This document shows, piece after piece, positions 32,381 through 45,762 of a stretch of DNA of 64,000 nucleotides. Positions within the stretch are counted from its first letter, which is position 1. Every line of letters begins with the position of its first letter. Source of the DNA: Lumbricus terrestris (lineage: Eukaryota > Annelida > Clitellata > Crassiclitellata > Lumbricidae); assembly GCA_949752735.1 (NCBI GenBank), contig OX457050.1, positions 40,091,553 to 40,155,552 on the forward strand. The letters are read 5' to 3'. Both the position numbers and the translations under genes were made by a program. A model generated the notes under the pieces. It did no database searches. It worked only from the letters and a program-made list of their open reading frames with translations, and had not been told where the DNA came from.

Positions 32381-33366
32381 TGTAACGAATGTTACATTTT
32401 ACGATTTAAATGCGATTATTATATTAATATTAATGGCGATTATACCGATTAAAATACACCGGGAGGGCCCGCAACGCTAAATTTATTAATATAATTTTGT
32501 CGCCGTGAAACGCACTCAATGACCTGTTGACATTAAACACGCACTAATATCTAATAATACACGGAGATACGCAGCGATACGCAGCAGGACATTTAGACAT
32601 AGGCCCGTGTGCTACGATCGACCTGCCCGGACAGGCTGACGTAAGCAGTAAAATTTGCCGCCTAGTCTGAATTGAAATGAGGCTGTATGATAAAGTGGTC
32701 CATGTTAAAACATAGGCTGTCTGGCTTTCTGGACCAAAGCGAGGCTCAATGATAAAGTGGTTCGTATACCTTAACATTAGCGGAAAAACCCAAGCCTATA
32801 CTTTAAGCAGGCCTTTGTCTGGAACGCGGTTTGTGCGCGAAAAGTGGCGTCAACACGTGTCTGAAATTCAGTCTTGTCCTGGCCGCGGAGGCGATAAGTC
32901 GCATTTGACAAGAGCTCAGTTGCGTGTGAAATTTATGTAAGAAATTCGGTCTGAATCGTGGAATATTAATTCAAATTGGAGTAAATTGTTATCGGCAACT
33001 ACGCGAAACGTGGATTATATCACTTTGGAATATATATCTCACTGGATTACCGAGAAATTATCTTTGTGCAAACGTGGAGTATAAATTGTACCGTCAGCGA
33101 ATCATTGCGTGGATTACACTCATACTTGCGTCGTTTCTGTGGATTAAACCCTTGCTTTCCCAGCTTCTGTTCCCAAGTTAAGGTATATAGAAATTAAGGT
33201 AAAACGGGATAAATGGGGATTAATCGCCACTAAGTAAATTTGGGACATTGTGATAATTTTCCAAGTTGTGAACGATTGTCGATTGTTTTAATTAATACTT
33301 CTTTAGCGTTTAACTTTACTTTGATGGTGAATAAACTTGATTAATTAAGAAATAACTCAGAGTTGT
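32381..33366 (+). repeat. LTR-like block of Gypsy element
   Basis: It begins TGTAACGAATGTTACA, a common Gypsy LTR start. A polyadenylation-like GAATAAAC word lies near 33,328. The 3' border is uncertain (CA at 33,365-33,366 is one option) because a gag-like ATG follows at 33,377. No second LTR copy is seen in the window. Confidence 0.6.
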
Positions 33367-33376
33367 CATTCTGATC

Positions 33377-34072
33377 ATGAGCGTTAGTCGACCTATATCT
33401 CCGGCATTTATGGAGCGCCCGAACGAAGACGACGGTAGAAGGTCACATGGCTCTGATAGGTCACGAGTAAGTTCGATCCTGGAGTTGATGATGGACCGGA
33501 TGGATAATAAGTTCTCCAAGATTGGATCACAAGTCGGTGCGCTTCATGGGGAAATGAGATCACAAGTGGGTGAAGTGAGATCACAAGTCGGTGCACTTCA
33601 TGGGGAAATGAGATCACAAGTGGGTGAACTTCATGGACAGATTGAATCACAAGTAGGTGCCCTTCATGGGGAAATGAGGTCACAAGCCGGCGAAGTAAGA
33701 TCTCAAGTAGGGGAAATTATGTGTCGCCTTGATACACTTGAAGGACAACTCGCTGTAGAGTCCACAACGAACCCTGGCTACAGTAGGTCTGTAGTTACGA
33801 CTAATTCAGTCGTCCCGCCTATACCCTCGAGCCATAGCCTGGTACCATGGAATGCGGACACGAGCGGACTCAGACGGAGTCAACGATTAGCTACGCAGCT
33901 TCGCGTTAACTATCATGAATATGATAATAGGGGAAACCGGTCGTATGAGGCCGAACGGATTTTGGACCCAGCATTGAAAAGTGGCCTGACTCATGGGATG
34001 GACCCTAGGGCTCTACGGCGAGGCGATTCACCCTTGAGGCCGGAAGTACAAGTTACTTCCGGACTTGATAAG
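33377..34072 (+). pseudogene. Gag-like N-terminus with coiled-coil repeats
   Basis: The frame starts MSVSRPISPAFMERPNEDDG and contains a run of 7- to 15-residue repeats (SQVGALHGEMRSQVGE and variants, about residues 53-115). These predict a long coiled coil. A basic, proline-rich segment follows. The reading becomes unrelated near 34,072, where the inverted-repeat element begins, so the last 24 codons of the open frame are not original. The position right after the LTR and the coiled coil suggest Gag. No capsid or zinc-knuckle region is present, and the internal DNA repeats probably expand and contract. Confidence 0.5.
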
Positions 34073-35035
34073 GGGTTCGCGACAGTAATATGTCATTCTA
34101 TTCCGTTTATGAGAGTCTATCTGACGGTGCATTTAAACTTTTAAGAACCTTCCATTAAGAATTTCAAAGCTCATGAAACCCTACAAAAAAGAGGAAAACT
34201 AAAGGAAATGTCCTTAGAAATTGCAAAATTTTGAAAAAAGTGTAGATAATTTTTTACGTTGCAGCCTGCAAATGCACCACTGACAATTGAAAGGTTCCAA
34301 GAGAGGAACAAGAGTCCTACTTGATCAACAGACAATTAGAGTTATGACGATTAGCCGTCAGGATAAGATTATATCAACTTCACTAAAGAAGCGGCATGAT
34401 AGAAAGAGAAAGGAGACCATGCGCCTATAATCATGTCGTAAACGTCTGGATTTCGTCAACGAACAAGCATTAGCAGACAGCAGTGTTCAAAATAATGAAA
34501 CGGACAGTAAAGTAAATCTAGTAAAGTGTAAAATCTTGCCAGAAGATGAAACCATGGATGTGTCAGAAAAGTCAAGACCTACATGTATAGTATAGGCACA
34601 CCTCACAAAATTAATGAAACTAAGCAACTGAGAAAGAGATTGTCGAAGCTGTCACGACTCTGTGACCGATATGGAACATCGGATATAGCAGGTGCGGTTA
34701 TTCCAAATGCTGTACTAGAAGACCTTGGTATTCCAACGAGTGCTCTTTTTCTAATTTCAGTGTTCTATCTTTGCGACCATCAAAGTACAATGTTTCAGTT
34801 GAATCCCTTATTTCAACTTACTGCATTGCATTCTGTCTAGTGATTCTTTCACACGTCGAAGCTCATAGCGATCGATCCCATGTTTTGATTCGATGTGTGA
34901 AAGAATACCAAGGTCTTCTAGTACAGCATTTGGAATAACTGCATCTGCTCCATCCGATATGTTTCATATCGGTCACAGAGTCGTGACAGCTTTGACAATC
35001 TGTATCTCATTTGCTTAGTTTAATTGATTTTGTGA

Positions 35036-35260
35036 AGTAAGCCTATACCCGGTAGAGTAATGGATAACACCCTGGCCAAGATTGCGAGAAGTAACGAATT
35101 CGAGCCCCCGCTGGGACGACAGCTTTGTAGGTGCTATTAGCGCCGATTAATTATTGCAAGCTGTCTGTTAAGTCAGTATAGTTAAGATTTGTGTATTCTG
35201 TAATCTGAGTTCCTGTAAATATTATTGTTGCAACTGCATATAAAGTGTACACTGCAACCA
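35036..35260 (+). mobile_element. tRNA-derived SINE
   Basis: The head has an A-box-like GGTAGAGTAATGGATAACAC and a B-box-like GAATTCGAGCCC about 45 bp apart, as in tRNA-derived SINEs. The tail has GACAGCTTTGTAGGTGCTAT and CAAGCTGTCTGTTAAGTCAG. The same family is found inverted at 54,290-54,478. Confidence 0.65.
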
Positions 35261-35296
35261 GTTACGTTCTGTCAACCGAATGGTTGATTAAACGAA

Positions 35297-35707
<411 letters not shown>

Positions 35708-36304
35708 TACGTCTTGACTTTTCTGATACACCCTTGGATTCATCTTCTGGGGCAAGATTTAACACTTTACTGGATTTACTTCACTGTCCGTTTCATTATT
35801 TTGAACACTGCTGTCGGCTAATGCTTGTTCGTTGACGAAATCTAGACGTTTACGACATATTATAGGCGCATGGTCTCCTTTCTCTTTCTATCATGCCGCT
35901 TCTTTAGTGAAGTTTATATAATCTTATCCTGACGGCTAATCGTCATAACTCTAATTGTCTGTTGATCATGTAGGACTCTTGTTCCTCTCTTGGAACCTTT
36001 CTGGCTTTAGTACATTTGCAATTGTCAGTGGTGCATTTGCAGGCTGCAAAGTAAAAAATTATCTACACTTTTTTTAAAGTTTTGCAATTTATGAGTGCAT
36101 TTCCTTTAGTTTTCCTCTTTTTTGTATGGTTTCATGAGCTTTGAAATTCTTAATGGAAGGTTCTTATAAGTTTAAATGCACCATCAGATAGACTGTCATA
36201 AACTGAATAGAATGACATATTACAAGTTGAAATATCGCAAAGGATAAAAAAGTTATTAGTGTTTTACCATTTTCAGGTATAGCGACATGTCGCGAACGTG
36301 GGGT

Positions 36305-37330
36305 ATCTTAAAAAGTTAATATCTCCTACAAATATGCGAATATTCTTGAAATTAAGATATGATTTTACTCAGTTTAAAGAGCTCTTTCCAAAGATGTATT
36401 GATTGGTGGTTAATTATTTGACACTAAAAATATTTCATAAAAAACCTGCAATTTTCTCAAAAAACTCCAATTTTTCGAAACTTTGGCCCTCTGGGGGCAA
36501 AGGAAGACATTAATATTTTTCAAAACTTTTTTGATATTTCTTGACCCCATACCATAAGACAACTTTTTATTGCTATCGGATTTTCGATTTTTAATATTCG
36601 TGTTTTTCACTCCACCCTAATATACATGGCAGCAAAGAAACATTAAGTTTCTTATTAGGGATACATTGTTGTGACATTTGGAAACTTATTACAAGACATT
36701 TCTTAGTGCAGTTTTATTCTGATAACAGCAAGGTTCGTCTGGAGTACTTATAGTGCTATTCATTGTTTTTTGGGCATTATTTCAGTATTATTTCAGGAAT
36801 TAGGCCTATTGTTAATACTAGGCTAATGCAGCTCTTATTATTATTACACCACTACTTCTGTACTGCTCAGTGAACAAGAAATTATTAATTACTATAATTT
36901 CTTTAACGGTCTGTGTAGGCCTATGGTTTGCGGTCTTTGGGGATTATGTGCAGGCCTATGGTCTTCCCATTGTCGGCTTTAAACTTGCGGAGGGTCTAAG
37001 CAACAGAACGATCTAAAGCTTGGAAAACGTAGGCCTATGCGCCTTTTAATTATTCAATAGGAAGGCATTTAAAGTGCATAAGTTATAATAGTTGTAAGGA
37101 GGCGACGAGAAGAAGGTTAATTAACATTTTAACCATTAAATAAAACCGTTCAAGTCTTCTGCTGTGCACAATAAGCTTTTATATAATTGACACTTCTAGG
37201 CCACGCCTCTTGCAAAATCTTGAAGCGGGTTTTCAGATTTGCATCCGGACCATCAAATATTATAAATAAATAAATGCTATACCTCTGTAAAATGTTGCTG
37301 ACTGAAAAAATTACTCTTCAGAAAGCATCC
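36305..37330. other. No gene recognised
   Basis: This is AT-rich sequence with aggccta words. No domain or repeat could be supported. Confidence 0.4.
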
Positions 37331-38283
37331 AATGCCACAGGTTTTGAGAGAAGCTCATGGCACGATATTGATGCCAGATCCATGGGATAGCCAGCTTGAT
37401 ACGTTAACGTGTGATAAGGCGCTGCATGATAACTTGGTGGGTGTTCTTTTGAAGAAAGCTCCTTGGTTTAAGACTTGCTGAGGGAATTGTGATAATTTGA
37501 ATGATCATATCTGGCCAAATAGGGAAACATTGTAGATAAATTCCACAGTACAGGCCCCAGATGCCATCTCACGAAGACCTGGCAAAAAAACTGATGCCAA
37601 ATTCCGATTGTATGCATGACTTCACTTGTAGCATTTAAGGATTCAGGTCGCCATTTTGTCCGCCATTTTGGTTTTCGTGCAGTGCTACATATGTGACATC
37701 GGTTCCATCATATTCCTTGACCTAAAAAATGTTGGCTTAGACCCTGAAATCATGATTTCATTGCATATGACTTCACCTATAGACATTTTAAGAATCTGGC
37801 CGCCATTTTGTCCGCCATTTAGGTTTTTAGAGCAGTGCTACATATGTGATCTTACTTCCGTCGCATTCTTTGACCTCGAAAATGCTGATTTAGACTCTGA
37901 AATCATAATTCTATTGCATACATAACTCCATTTATAGCCATTTAAGATGTTGGCCACCATTTTGTCCGCCATTTTGATTTACTTGCAGAGCTGCATGAAT
38001 GTTTTTGACTTCATTGCATTCCCTGAACCCTACAGTCTTAATTTAGAGTCTAAAACCGTGTTCCTATCACATACAACACTTTACTTTTAGTCATTTGAAG
38101 AAAATTCCATTGCAGCCATTTTGTCCGCCATCTTGTTTTCCCATGGAACCGCTAAAAATTCAGCTTGCTAACCGCGATTTTCGTTTCCAGGAGGGTCAAA
38201 TTAGTCTAGAAACACCGGTTAGCAAATTGTTACATGATTTGCTTCTAACAGTGATTTCTAGAGCCCTTTTAGAATTCCAAGCC
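37330..38283 (-). repeat. Second copy of the 150-bp repeat arm
   Basis: Four diverged units carry CCATTTTGTCCGCCATTTTG-type words. The distal end (GTCAAATTAGTCTAGAAACA to GAATTCCAAGCC) matches 7,265-7,345. The proximal part (37,370-37,580) is inverted relative to 2,600-2,830. It is probably a solitary arm of the same transposon family. Confidence 0.7.
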
Positions 38284-38689
38284 TTGTCTAATACAGCCTA
38301 GGCCTACTTCTTTAGTGTCCTACAACAAAGGTTTGTTAACGTCAGTTAGGCTACATCCGAGCTTCATAGACTTATTAGCGCCGTTTCCATTCAAAATGAG
38401 ATGTAATGTAATGTAATGTAATCGCATATTTATATAGCGGCTGTGTTATGGCTTCGACACTGAGGGTGAGATCCTTCACCACCGCTACTCCACGTTTATA
38501 TTGCGACCGAGCCACCCGCAGATATATATAATATAATGAGATATATATAATACTTCGTTTATTCAAGAAAAACTAAGTTGACACACCACATCTTATTACA
38601 TGAAAACAAAAAGTATTTTAAAGAAGTAAATGGGCTAAAATAACGAGTGTCCGCAGAATTCAGGCTGGAAGCATGCGAAAGACAGATTT

Positions 38690-39060
38690 CTGGTTCCTAG
38701 AGTTAACACTGCGAATAGTCTTAAAAAGAAGACGAGAGATTAACTTAAAGTCATCTTTTCTAGGCAGTTCAAAGTCGTGTGGTCGCGAACGCAGAGCATA
38801 AGGCCTTTTAACAACAGGTGGAAATAGGCTTCGGAGTACATGATTGAAACTACATATGACACACTTTTAAGAGTCTAGCGTCTGCATCATCAATCAAGCG
38901 GTCAAGATCAGGGTAATGAGAAGGGAGGTATCCCAATCGCTTGACCTTTTGTAGGAAGCGTTGAAGTTTGAGGCGATCAATTGCAGTGGTGTAGGCTATC
39001 CCCGCCAAGCAGGGGAGGCATAGAGAAGACGAGAGATGGTTGTTGCACGGGCTACTTCGT
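38690..39060 (-). pseudogene. LINE reverse-transcriptase C-terminal fragment
   Basis: Read on the minus strand, this gives RLLYASPAW then TTAIDRLKLQRFLQKVKRLG and LIDDADARLLKVCH. After a frame change it continues with VLRSLFPPVVKRPYALRSRP and HDFELPRKDDFKLISRLLFK. This is the tail of a non-LTR retrotransposon ORF2 (CR1/Crack/Daphne-like), downstream of the RT domain. There are at least two frame breaks and no RT catalytic core. It lies in the opposite orientation to the LINE starting at 39,268, so it is a separate insertion. Confidence 0.7.
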
Positions 39061-39267
39061 GGAGGGCAGGAGAGAGGAGACCATGGGCGCAGGAGAGGGG
39101 AGACCATGGGTTCGTAGGACTCTAAGCGCGAAGAGCGACCCAGAGCAGGTGCTTAGAACGGCATTGACATGTAATGTTGCTCCAAGATCATCATTGATGG
39201 TCACGCCTAGTATGAGCATTGAAGTTACTCTCTCTCTCTCTCAAACTTTCGTGAACTACTTTCTGGA

Positions 39268-39775
39268 AAGGACTGGACTGCCATTACAGAGCAATGTAAT
39301 AGCGGCGATGCTAATGGGGCGTACAATGCATTACCCACTACATTGTATAAAAGTGTTTATGACAAATTCTTTCCACTAAGTGCAAGAAAGATTCGAAGTA
39401 AACAAACTATAAAAATCCCTGGAAGACGCGGGGCCTATTTAAATCTAGTAAAAAGAAGGAGCGGTTATATCTGAAATTTATTAAAAATCGGACTGAAGTT
39501 AACATAAATAAATTTGTGATGTACCGGAATAAATTTAAAACAGTTAGAATAAAAGCCGAAAAATACTATTATGCCATGCACTGAATTTGACAAGTATAAA
39601 GACGATCGTTAAAAAAACTTGGAGCCTAATAAGGCCGATAACTAACATCGGACCACGCGATACAACCATAGAATCGCTAAATGTCAACGGTGCTAAGATT
39701 GAAGATGCTGAAGCCATAGCTAATAAACTAAATAATTATTCTGTGAGCATTGCTCAAGTTTTATGTGCGTCTCTA
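39268..39775 (+). pseudogene. LINE piece 1: region before RT
   Basis: The translation shows NALPTTLYKSVYDKFFPLSA and then, after small frame changes, KKKERLYLKFIKNRTEVNIN, NKFKTVRIKAEKYYYA and KKTWSLIRPI. It ends at IANKLNNYSVSIAQ. These are the endonuclease-RT linker motifs of CR1/Jockey-type ORF2. The reading stops at about 39,775 and resumes about 1.9 kb later (41,715) with the next part of the same protein. Confidence 0.7.
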
Positions 39776-41714
39776 TAAGATTGCACTTGATATAGCGCCT
39801 TTTAATAGTAATTGTAGTTAACTATGTGTAGGTATGAATGTATGAAGGATGTATGTGTGTGGGGTAATAGGTGGGAGAACGTAGACTGATTATCTAGACC
39901 ACGCTGACAGTTGCAGAATTCAGGCCTGATAATCTAGCCCACGCTGACAGAGGGAAAACTTTGTCCTACTTCTTTCCGTGTCTTTGCCAGTGGATGGCGT
40001 GGCATACCGACAGGGACCGCGGCACTCATTTTGGAAGGAGGCAGACGGACAAAGAGAGCGAACAGGCAGAAATAGCCATTTCTGCTGATGCGAATCTGGA
40101 AGTGTATAAAAGGGAGTGAAGACGAACAATCGAGGCCTTTTCACGCCTTTCACGTTGTGTTCGATCAGGAGAGTCGACGTTGTGCTCGTTCGAGGAGAAG
40201 ATGTGAATTGCGGCCCGCCGCGCCCTGGCGATCGATGGTCCAGGACGGCGTTAAAGATTATTGGAACTGGAGTTTCGTGGAGGCGTTAAAGATTACGGAG
40301 GCGTTCAAGAAGAAGTGAAGTTACGTGAAGATTATGCGACGAGTAATTCCGCAGAGTGAGGACGATGTTTTAGAGACGTTCCGGAGGAGCAGAGGATTTC
40401 GTGGATGAGCGTTCCACGACGATGAGGATTTCGCGGATTTCGTGAGAGGAAGTTGCCGCGAAGTTAAAGAAGCAGTGACGACGTCGACCTTGGATCAAAA
40501 CGGATCAGGATCGGAAGCGTTACTGGAAACAGAGGATTTAGAGGATTGCCGTGAGGAGATATGCCACGAGAATTGTGATTTGTCTAGTGAGGACGAGAAT
40601 TTAGAGGATTGCCGTGAGGAGATATGCCACGAGGATTGTGATTTGTGTATTTGAGGATTTAGAGGATTTCCGTGAGGCGACATTCCACGAGTGAAGTGAA
40701 GCAGATTATTTGGGGATCAAACGGATTGGAATCGTCTGCGAGGGTGATAGAGCGAGTTACGTAAGACTGTGCTCTTCTTTACGACGAAGGCATCGGACGA
40801 GCTACGAGGATGAGGATTGCTCAGGCCTAACTGGAACTGTTGGAGGATCGAGTAAGCACGCGTCTATTCGGAGGATAGGACGAATGGCTGGACTCGACAA
40901 AGAGGACGAAAGGAACTGGATTGCGAAGGAACTGAAACCGAACGATGCGAGGGTATGTTGCGTGGGCTATTATAGCAAGTCAATGTTTATATATTGGGGA
41001 AAAACCCGTACATGAAATTCTCCCCCTTTATCAGCGGTTGCCATAGTTAAGCGGATGAATGAATGAGCGAGTGTGTGTTTTAATCTTTGCTATTGTTCTA
41101 GCGCCGTATTATGATTCGTGTTATTATTGTGAAATTGGGTTTAAGATACATAGCGGAAACGCTATTCAAATACTGTGTCTGGCTAATTCTGTATTTAGTG
41201 ACTGAGTTAGTTAGCGACGGAAATGACTGGAGAACGACTGGAGAGACGGAAGAGACCATGCAGTGTGTGACTATATATATATAGACTATATACGGACTGA
41301 GATGAGAGTGACTGTAGAGGAAGATAGGAGGAGTCGGCAGGAATGAGGAGGAAGTTGGGAAGAAGACGAGGACATTTAGGAGGACGAGGACAAAGGAGGA
41401 GGAGGTTAAACGGACCCAAGCTGTGAAAGAAAACAGTCGTAGGGCCAACGCCCTTCCGCGCCAAGCTCGGTAGCACCTTGTCAATGAGTAGAGTAGTAGG
41501 GGCCCTGACCGTAGGAGCAGGGGTGGTACACCAAACTGTGGGACTTAGCACCCCCGCGGGCCATCTCTGCGACTACACCGGAGTTCAACTAGGGCCAAGC
41601 GTTCCTGTCGCTGAGCGGAAGGTCGGGAGACCGGGAAATGCTAGATCCGGGGGCAAGGGGGCTCCCTCCCGGTAGTGCCAGACCAGAAGCGCAAGCGACG
41701 AGGAGCGTCGAACT
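39776..41714. mobile_element. Unclassified insertion within the LINE
   Basis: The 1.9-kb block interrupts LINE ORF2. It contains two copies of a roughly 57-bp repeat (TTTAGAGGATTGCCGTGAGG onward, 40,525-40,650), a short TA-rich run near 41,270 and a GC-rich end at 41,480-41,700. The open frames have no recognisable domain. No inverted ends or target duplication could be settled; a solo LTR is one possibility. Confidence 0.4.
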
Positions 41715-42790
41715 CCACATTTAGACGACAAAATACCCGGCTCCTTGGATTCATTTATTAAATATATGAAGCCCCCTCCATTGAGGTCTTTTGGTTTAAC
41801 CTCAACTTCCTGTAGTGAGGTTTTGAACCTAAGTCAGTCCATACGTACTACACACAGTAAGGGTATGGACCGTATGGACGACATTGACCCGTGTATCGCG
41901 GGTCCCAATATTGATTGCATTGCCCAGCCTTTGGCAGAACTGATTAATTGCTCTTTCACTACAGGCATCTTCCCGCACCCATTAAAAATTGCAAAGGTCA
42001 TTCCTATCTATAAAAAGGCGAAAGAGACAACTTGACCAATTATCGTCCTATTTCTATCCTACCTTACTTTTCTAAAATATTTGAGAAAACAATGTATAGT
42101 AGGCTATATGAATTTGTTACAAAAACCGACATAGGCCTACTCTTCCCGTCGCAGCACGTCTTTCAATCGGGTCACTTCCCATATTTTTATATGCCTCTGT
42201 TATCTATGCAAGATAGAATCTCTAATGCAATAGATAATAATGAATTCTCTTTGGATATTTTTTTGACTTGGCGAAAGCATTTGACACTGTAAATCATAAA
42301 ATCCTACTACATAAATTAGAAACTTATAGTATACGTGGTTTACAACTCAGTTGGTTTGCCAGTTATTGGATGGACGTCAAAATGTGTTGAAAATAACGGC
42401 AAACGCTCCACTTTCAAAAGGATCTTATAATATTATGGTGTCCCACAGGGATCCAATCTAGGACCCTTGCTGTTTCTCCTCTATATCAACGATCTCCCGA
42501 ACGTCTACGAACGTTTTTTATTCGCACTCTTGCATGCATACGCTATTTCAAATCATAAACGTGGAACTTGAACTAGTTGCCGATTGGTTTAAAGCTTACA
42601 GATTGTCATTAAACTTGGAAACAACTAACTACAACTTTTTAAATCACATAGGAAAAAATCCCAGTTGGAGAATTCAAATTACAAATTAACGGCATAAAAT
42701 TATCTCTCACTTCTGTTAAATCTACTAAATTTATAGGAGTCTACGTTGATAGCCATTATTTTAACATGGAATGATCATATTGCTCATGTC
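41715..42790 (+). pseudogene. LINE piece 2: reverse transcriptase core
   Basis: In successive frames this reads SLDSFIKYMKPPPLRSFGLT, the SKGMDRM box, HPLKIAKVIPIYKK, then [56 protein letters not shown] and STKFIGVYVDSH. These are the ordered RT motifs of a CR1/Jockey-type LINE. The segment that should hold the catalytic Y/FADD box (about 42,520-42,545) is garbled. Many frameshifts show it is dead. It stops at 42,790, the left target repeat of the 11-kb insertion, and the matching continuation begins at 53,849. Confidence 0.8.
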
Positions 42791-45052
42791 CAGTGATACC
42801 GCTCCAAAAACCAAGAAAAGCCATGTTAATAATAATGGACTATGTCACCTATTTTATTTCAACAGAAGCTATTTTATCCGATAAATTGTTGTTTTTGAAA
42901 TTATGTATAATTAATTTTGAAATTAATGTGTGTTAAATTGTTAATAATTGTTTCCGTTCGCTCATTTTCTAACATACGAGCAACAGTAGTGAAAGTAGGC
43001 GTCCGACAGGACAAAGGAGGGATTATCGTTAATCCCAGGCCCCGCCCACTCCGCTAATGGGCTATTAGGCCACGTCCCCTTTGGCTAATGACATACTAGG
43101 CCACCCCCCTTTGCTAATGAGCTGCTGCTGAGCCACGCCCCCTTGGCCTGCAAATTACCTATTAATTATCAATTAAGCTAATCCGCCGGCGCTATTACGC
43201 TAATCCGCCAGCCGCACTATAGCCGGGCTACTTATCTATTAGGGGCTATTATGCTAATCCGCTGAGCTATTAGGCTAATCCGCTGAGCTATTATGCTAAT
43301 CCGCTGGGCTATGGGCTATTAGGATAATCCGCCCGCCGCGCCCGACACGCTAATCCGTCCCTCGCGCCCACCGCGCTAATCCGCCCGCAGCCGTGCTATA
43401 ACCGAGCTAATTATCTATTATGCTAATGATCTATTATGCTAATCCATTATTAATTATTAATAATACTAATCTTGTGGCTTATTATAATCCACCAAGCAGC
43501 GCTAAGCGGGGTCCCAACTTCCTGTCAATCAAACATTAAACCTCGGAAAGCTGCGGCCAATCAGCGCTAAGCAGTGACCCAACTTCCTGTCAATCAAACC
43601 TTAACCCACGGAAAGCTGTGGACAATCAGCGAGCAACAGACGTTGACCAGCATTCCATTGCCTGAGGGCGTAATTGGAATCTAATTGCTCTTCATTCAAC
43701 TGTGGCCATCGTCCGTTAGATCGTAATGATGCACGTGTCCACATACGAACAATTACGAACAATTAACCTACACAGACGTCTTCGCCAGTGCCTTTGCCTG
43801 AGGGCACAATTGGAATCTAATTGCTCTTCATTCAACCGACGCCGACCGTCGTTAGAGTCCCATACGAACAATTACCAGCAATTATCCTGCACAGACGTTG
43901 GCCGACCAGCTGTCGCCGGAGGGCACAAGTGCTCCAATAACGACTCTCATTGAAGCAGAACCGTTAGACCCATACGAACAATTACCAGCAATTATCCTAC
44001 ACAGACGTTGACTGCCGCTAGAGGGCGCAATTGGACCCAATAACGACTCTCATTGAAGCAGCGCCTTTAGACCATACGAACAATTACAAGCAATTATCCT
44101 ACACAGACGCTGACCATTGCGCATAATAATTATGTGCTTCTCTTCAACACATGTACAATTATTCGACTCTTCTGCTCCTTTGACCATCAAAGGACACATT
44201 ACATTCATCAAAGGCCTTGTATTATTCACAAATCCACTAATTTAAACCCATGCTAATAGTCGAAATTCCCGTATAGCACCCCACTCCGACCGGAAATGAC
44301 TCATCGGAGGCGCCGCAGAGCATTATGGGAGCTGCACTGGCTTCCACTTCTCGACACCCTTCCCATCCATTCATTCAAATTTCAAATCCTCACTCTTAAA
44401 CTGAATCCTACTTAGTCACGCAAGGCTCACATCCTATACTCTATTTCTATACAACACTAATCCTCACCCTCCAACCCTCCATTCCACCCCTCCACACAAG
44501 CAAATTTTGTAGCATATGCGTAAGAATCCACCAAGCAGATAGTGGCGAACCATAGCAACAAACCAATCAGGAGGCTACATCTCATAGGCATGGCAGCTCT
44601 CACCCTCCACAGCATTCCACCTCACCCTCCAACCCTCCATTCCACCCCCTCCACAACAACAAATATTCATTTACACACAAGGACTGTCCAAGCGGAGAGC
44701 GGAGAATCCTAGAGATGGGACAATCAGAAGGATAGATCCCATAGACATGGAATCTTTCACCCTCCACAACATTCAACCTCACCCTCCAACCCTCCATTCA
44801 ACCCCTCCCCACTCACAAATATTCATTTTACACACAAGAGCTGGCCAATCAGAAAGCTTGAAACCTAGTGAGCGACCAATCGGAAGGCGAGAAATCCTAC
44901 ACACAGGCCACCTCACCCTCCAAACCTCCACGCATTCCCTCCACATACACAAATTTGACATACATATGCACCAAAAATATCACCAATATTCGGTATTTTA
45001 TTCCAAAATATGTATATAACAGCAATATATACAATTAAATTATACTAAATTA

Positions 45053-45053
<1 letters not shown>

Positions 45054-45085
<32 letters not shown>

Positions 45086-45762
45086 GTTATGTAGAAAAGG
45101 GGTCATGTTGCAGCCGACAAATGGAACTGCTGCTCGATTCGTCGATTTTTGATTTTCTGTGTGCATGAAAGTTAGAAATGTTACCATCTTGGGAGTGGAA
45201 GGTTGAAGTATTCGTCAGTTTTTGATTTTTCTGTGTGCATGAAAGTTAGAAATGTTACCATCTTGGAAGTGGAAGGTTGAAGTATTCGTCGGTTTTTGAG
45301 TCTGTGTGCAAGGAAGTAAGAAATGGCACCATCTGGGGTGTGGAAAGTTGAAGTATTCGTCGGTCTTTGAGTTTGTGTGTGCAAGGAAGTAAGAAATGTT
45401 ACCATCTTGGGAAAGGAAGGTTGAAGTATTCGTCGGTTTTTGAGTTCGTGTGTGCAAGGAAGTAAGAAATGTTACCATCTTGCGAAAGGAAGGTTGCAAG
45501 GTTCTTAAGTTTTGAGTTTTTGTGTACAAGGAAGTAAGAAATGACACCATCTTGGGAGTGGAAGGTTGCAAGATTCTTAAGTTTATGAGTTTTCGTGTGC
45601 AAGGAAGTGAGAAAGGCCCCTATTGGCGAAGGCTGTCTGAGCGTTTTTTCGGTTTTTGAGTTTGTACTTGCTTGAAATGTAAGAAATATAGAAGAAATAT
45701 AGAAGAAAATGGCGCTGGTCTGCTATAGTTTGCTTAGTATTGTAACAAATGCTGAATAGTTG
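45054..45762. repeat. Loop of the palindrome: (GT)n and 75-bp tandem units
   Basis: About 30 bp of GT repeat is followed by six to seven units of roughly 60-75 bp containing AAGTAAGAAATGTTACCATC and GGTTGAAGTATTCGTCGG. The loop is not inverted-repeated and marks the centre of the palindrome. Confidence 0.85.

Larger units (their letters stand above)
28650..34072 (+). mobile_element. Ty3/Gypsy retrotransposon remnants: pol - LTR - gag start
   Basis: A 5'-truncated pol (no protease and no full gag before it) is followed by a purine-rich tract and an LTR-like block at 32,381. A gag-like frame then begins at 33,377 and is cut off near 34,072 by a palindromic element. The order pol-LTR-gag implies a tandem dimer, or two copies sharing one LTR. 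Coding parts carry several stops and a frameshift. Confidence 0.8.

Noticed and set aside
41480..41700. Structured ribozyme or rRNA-like GC-rich segment
   Set aside because: The GC-rich stretch lacks a recognisable hammerhead or HDV-type core by eye, so no RNA call is made.
45181..45602. Repeated frames with TNTSTFHTPDG-type residues
   Set aside because: They follow the roughly 60-75 bp tandem units in the palindrome loop and are not conserved proteins.
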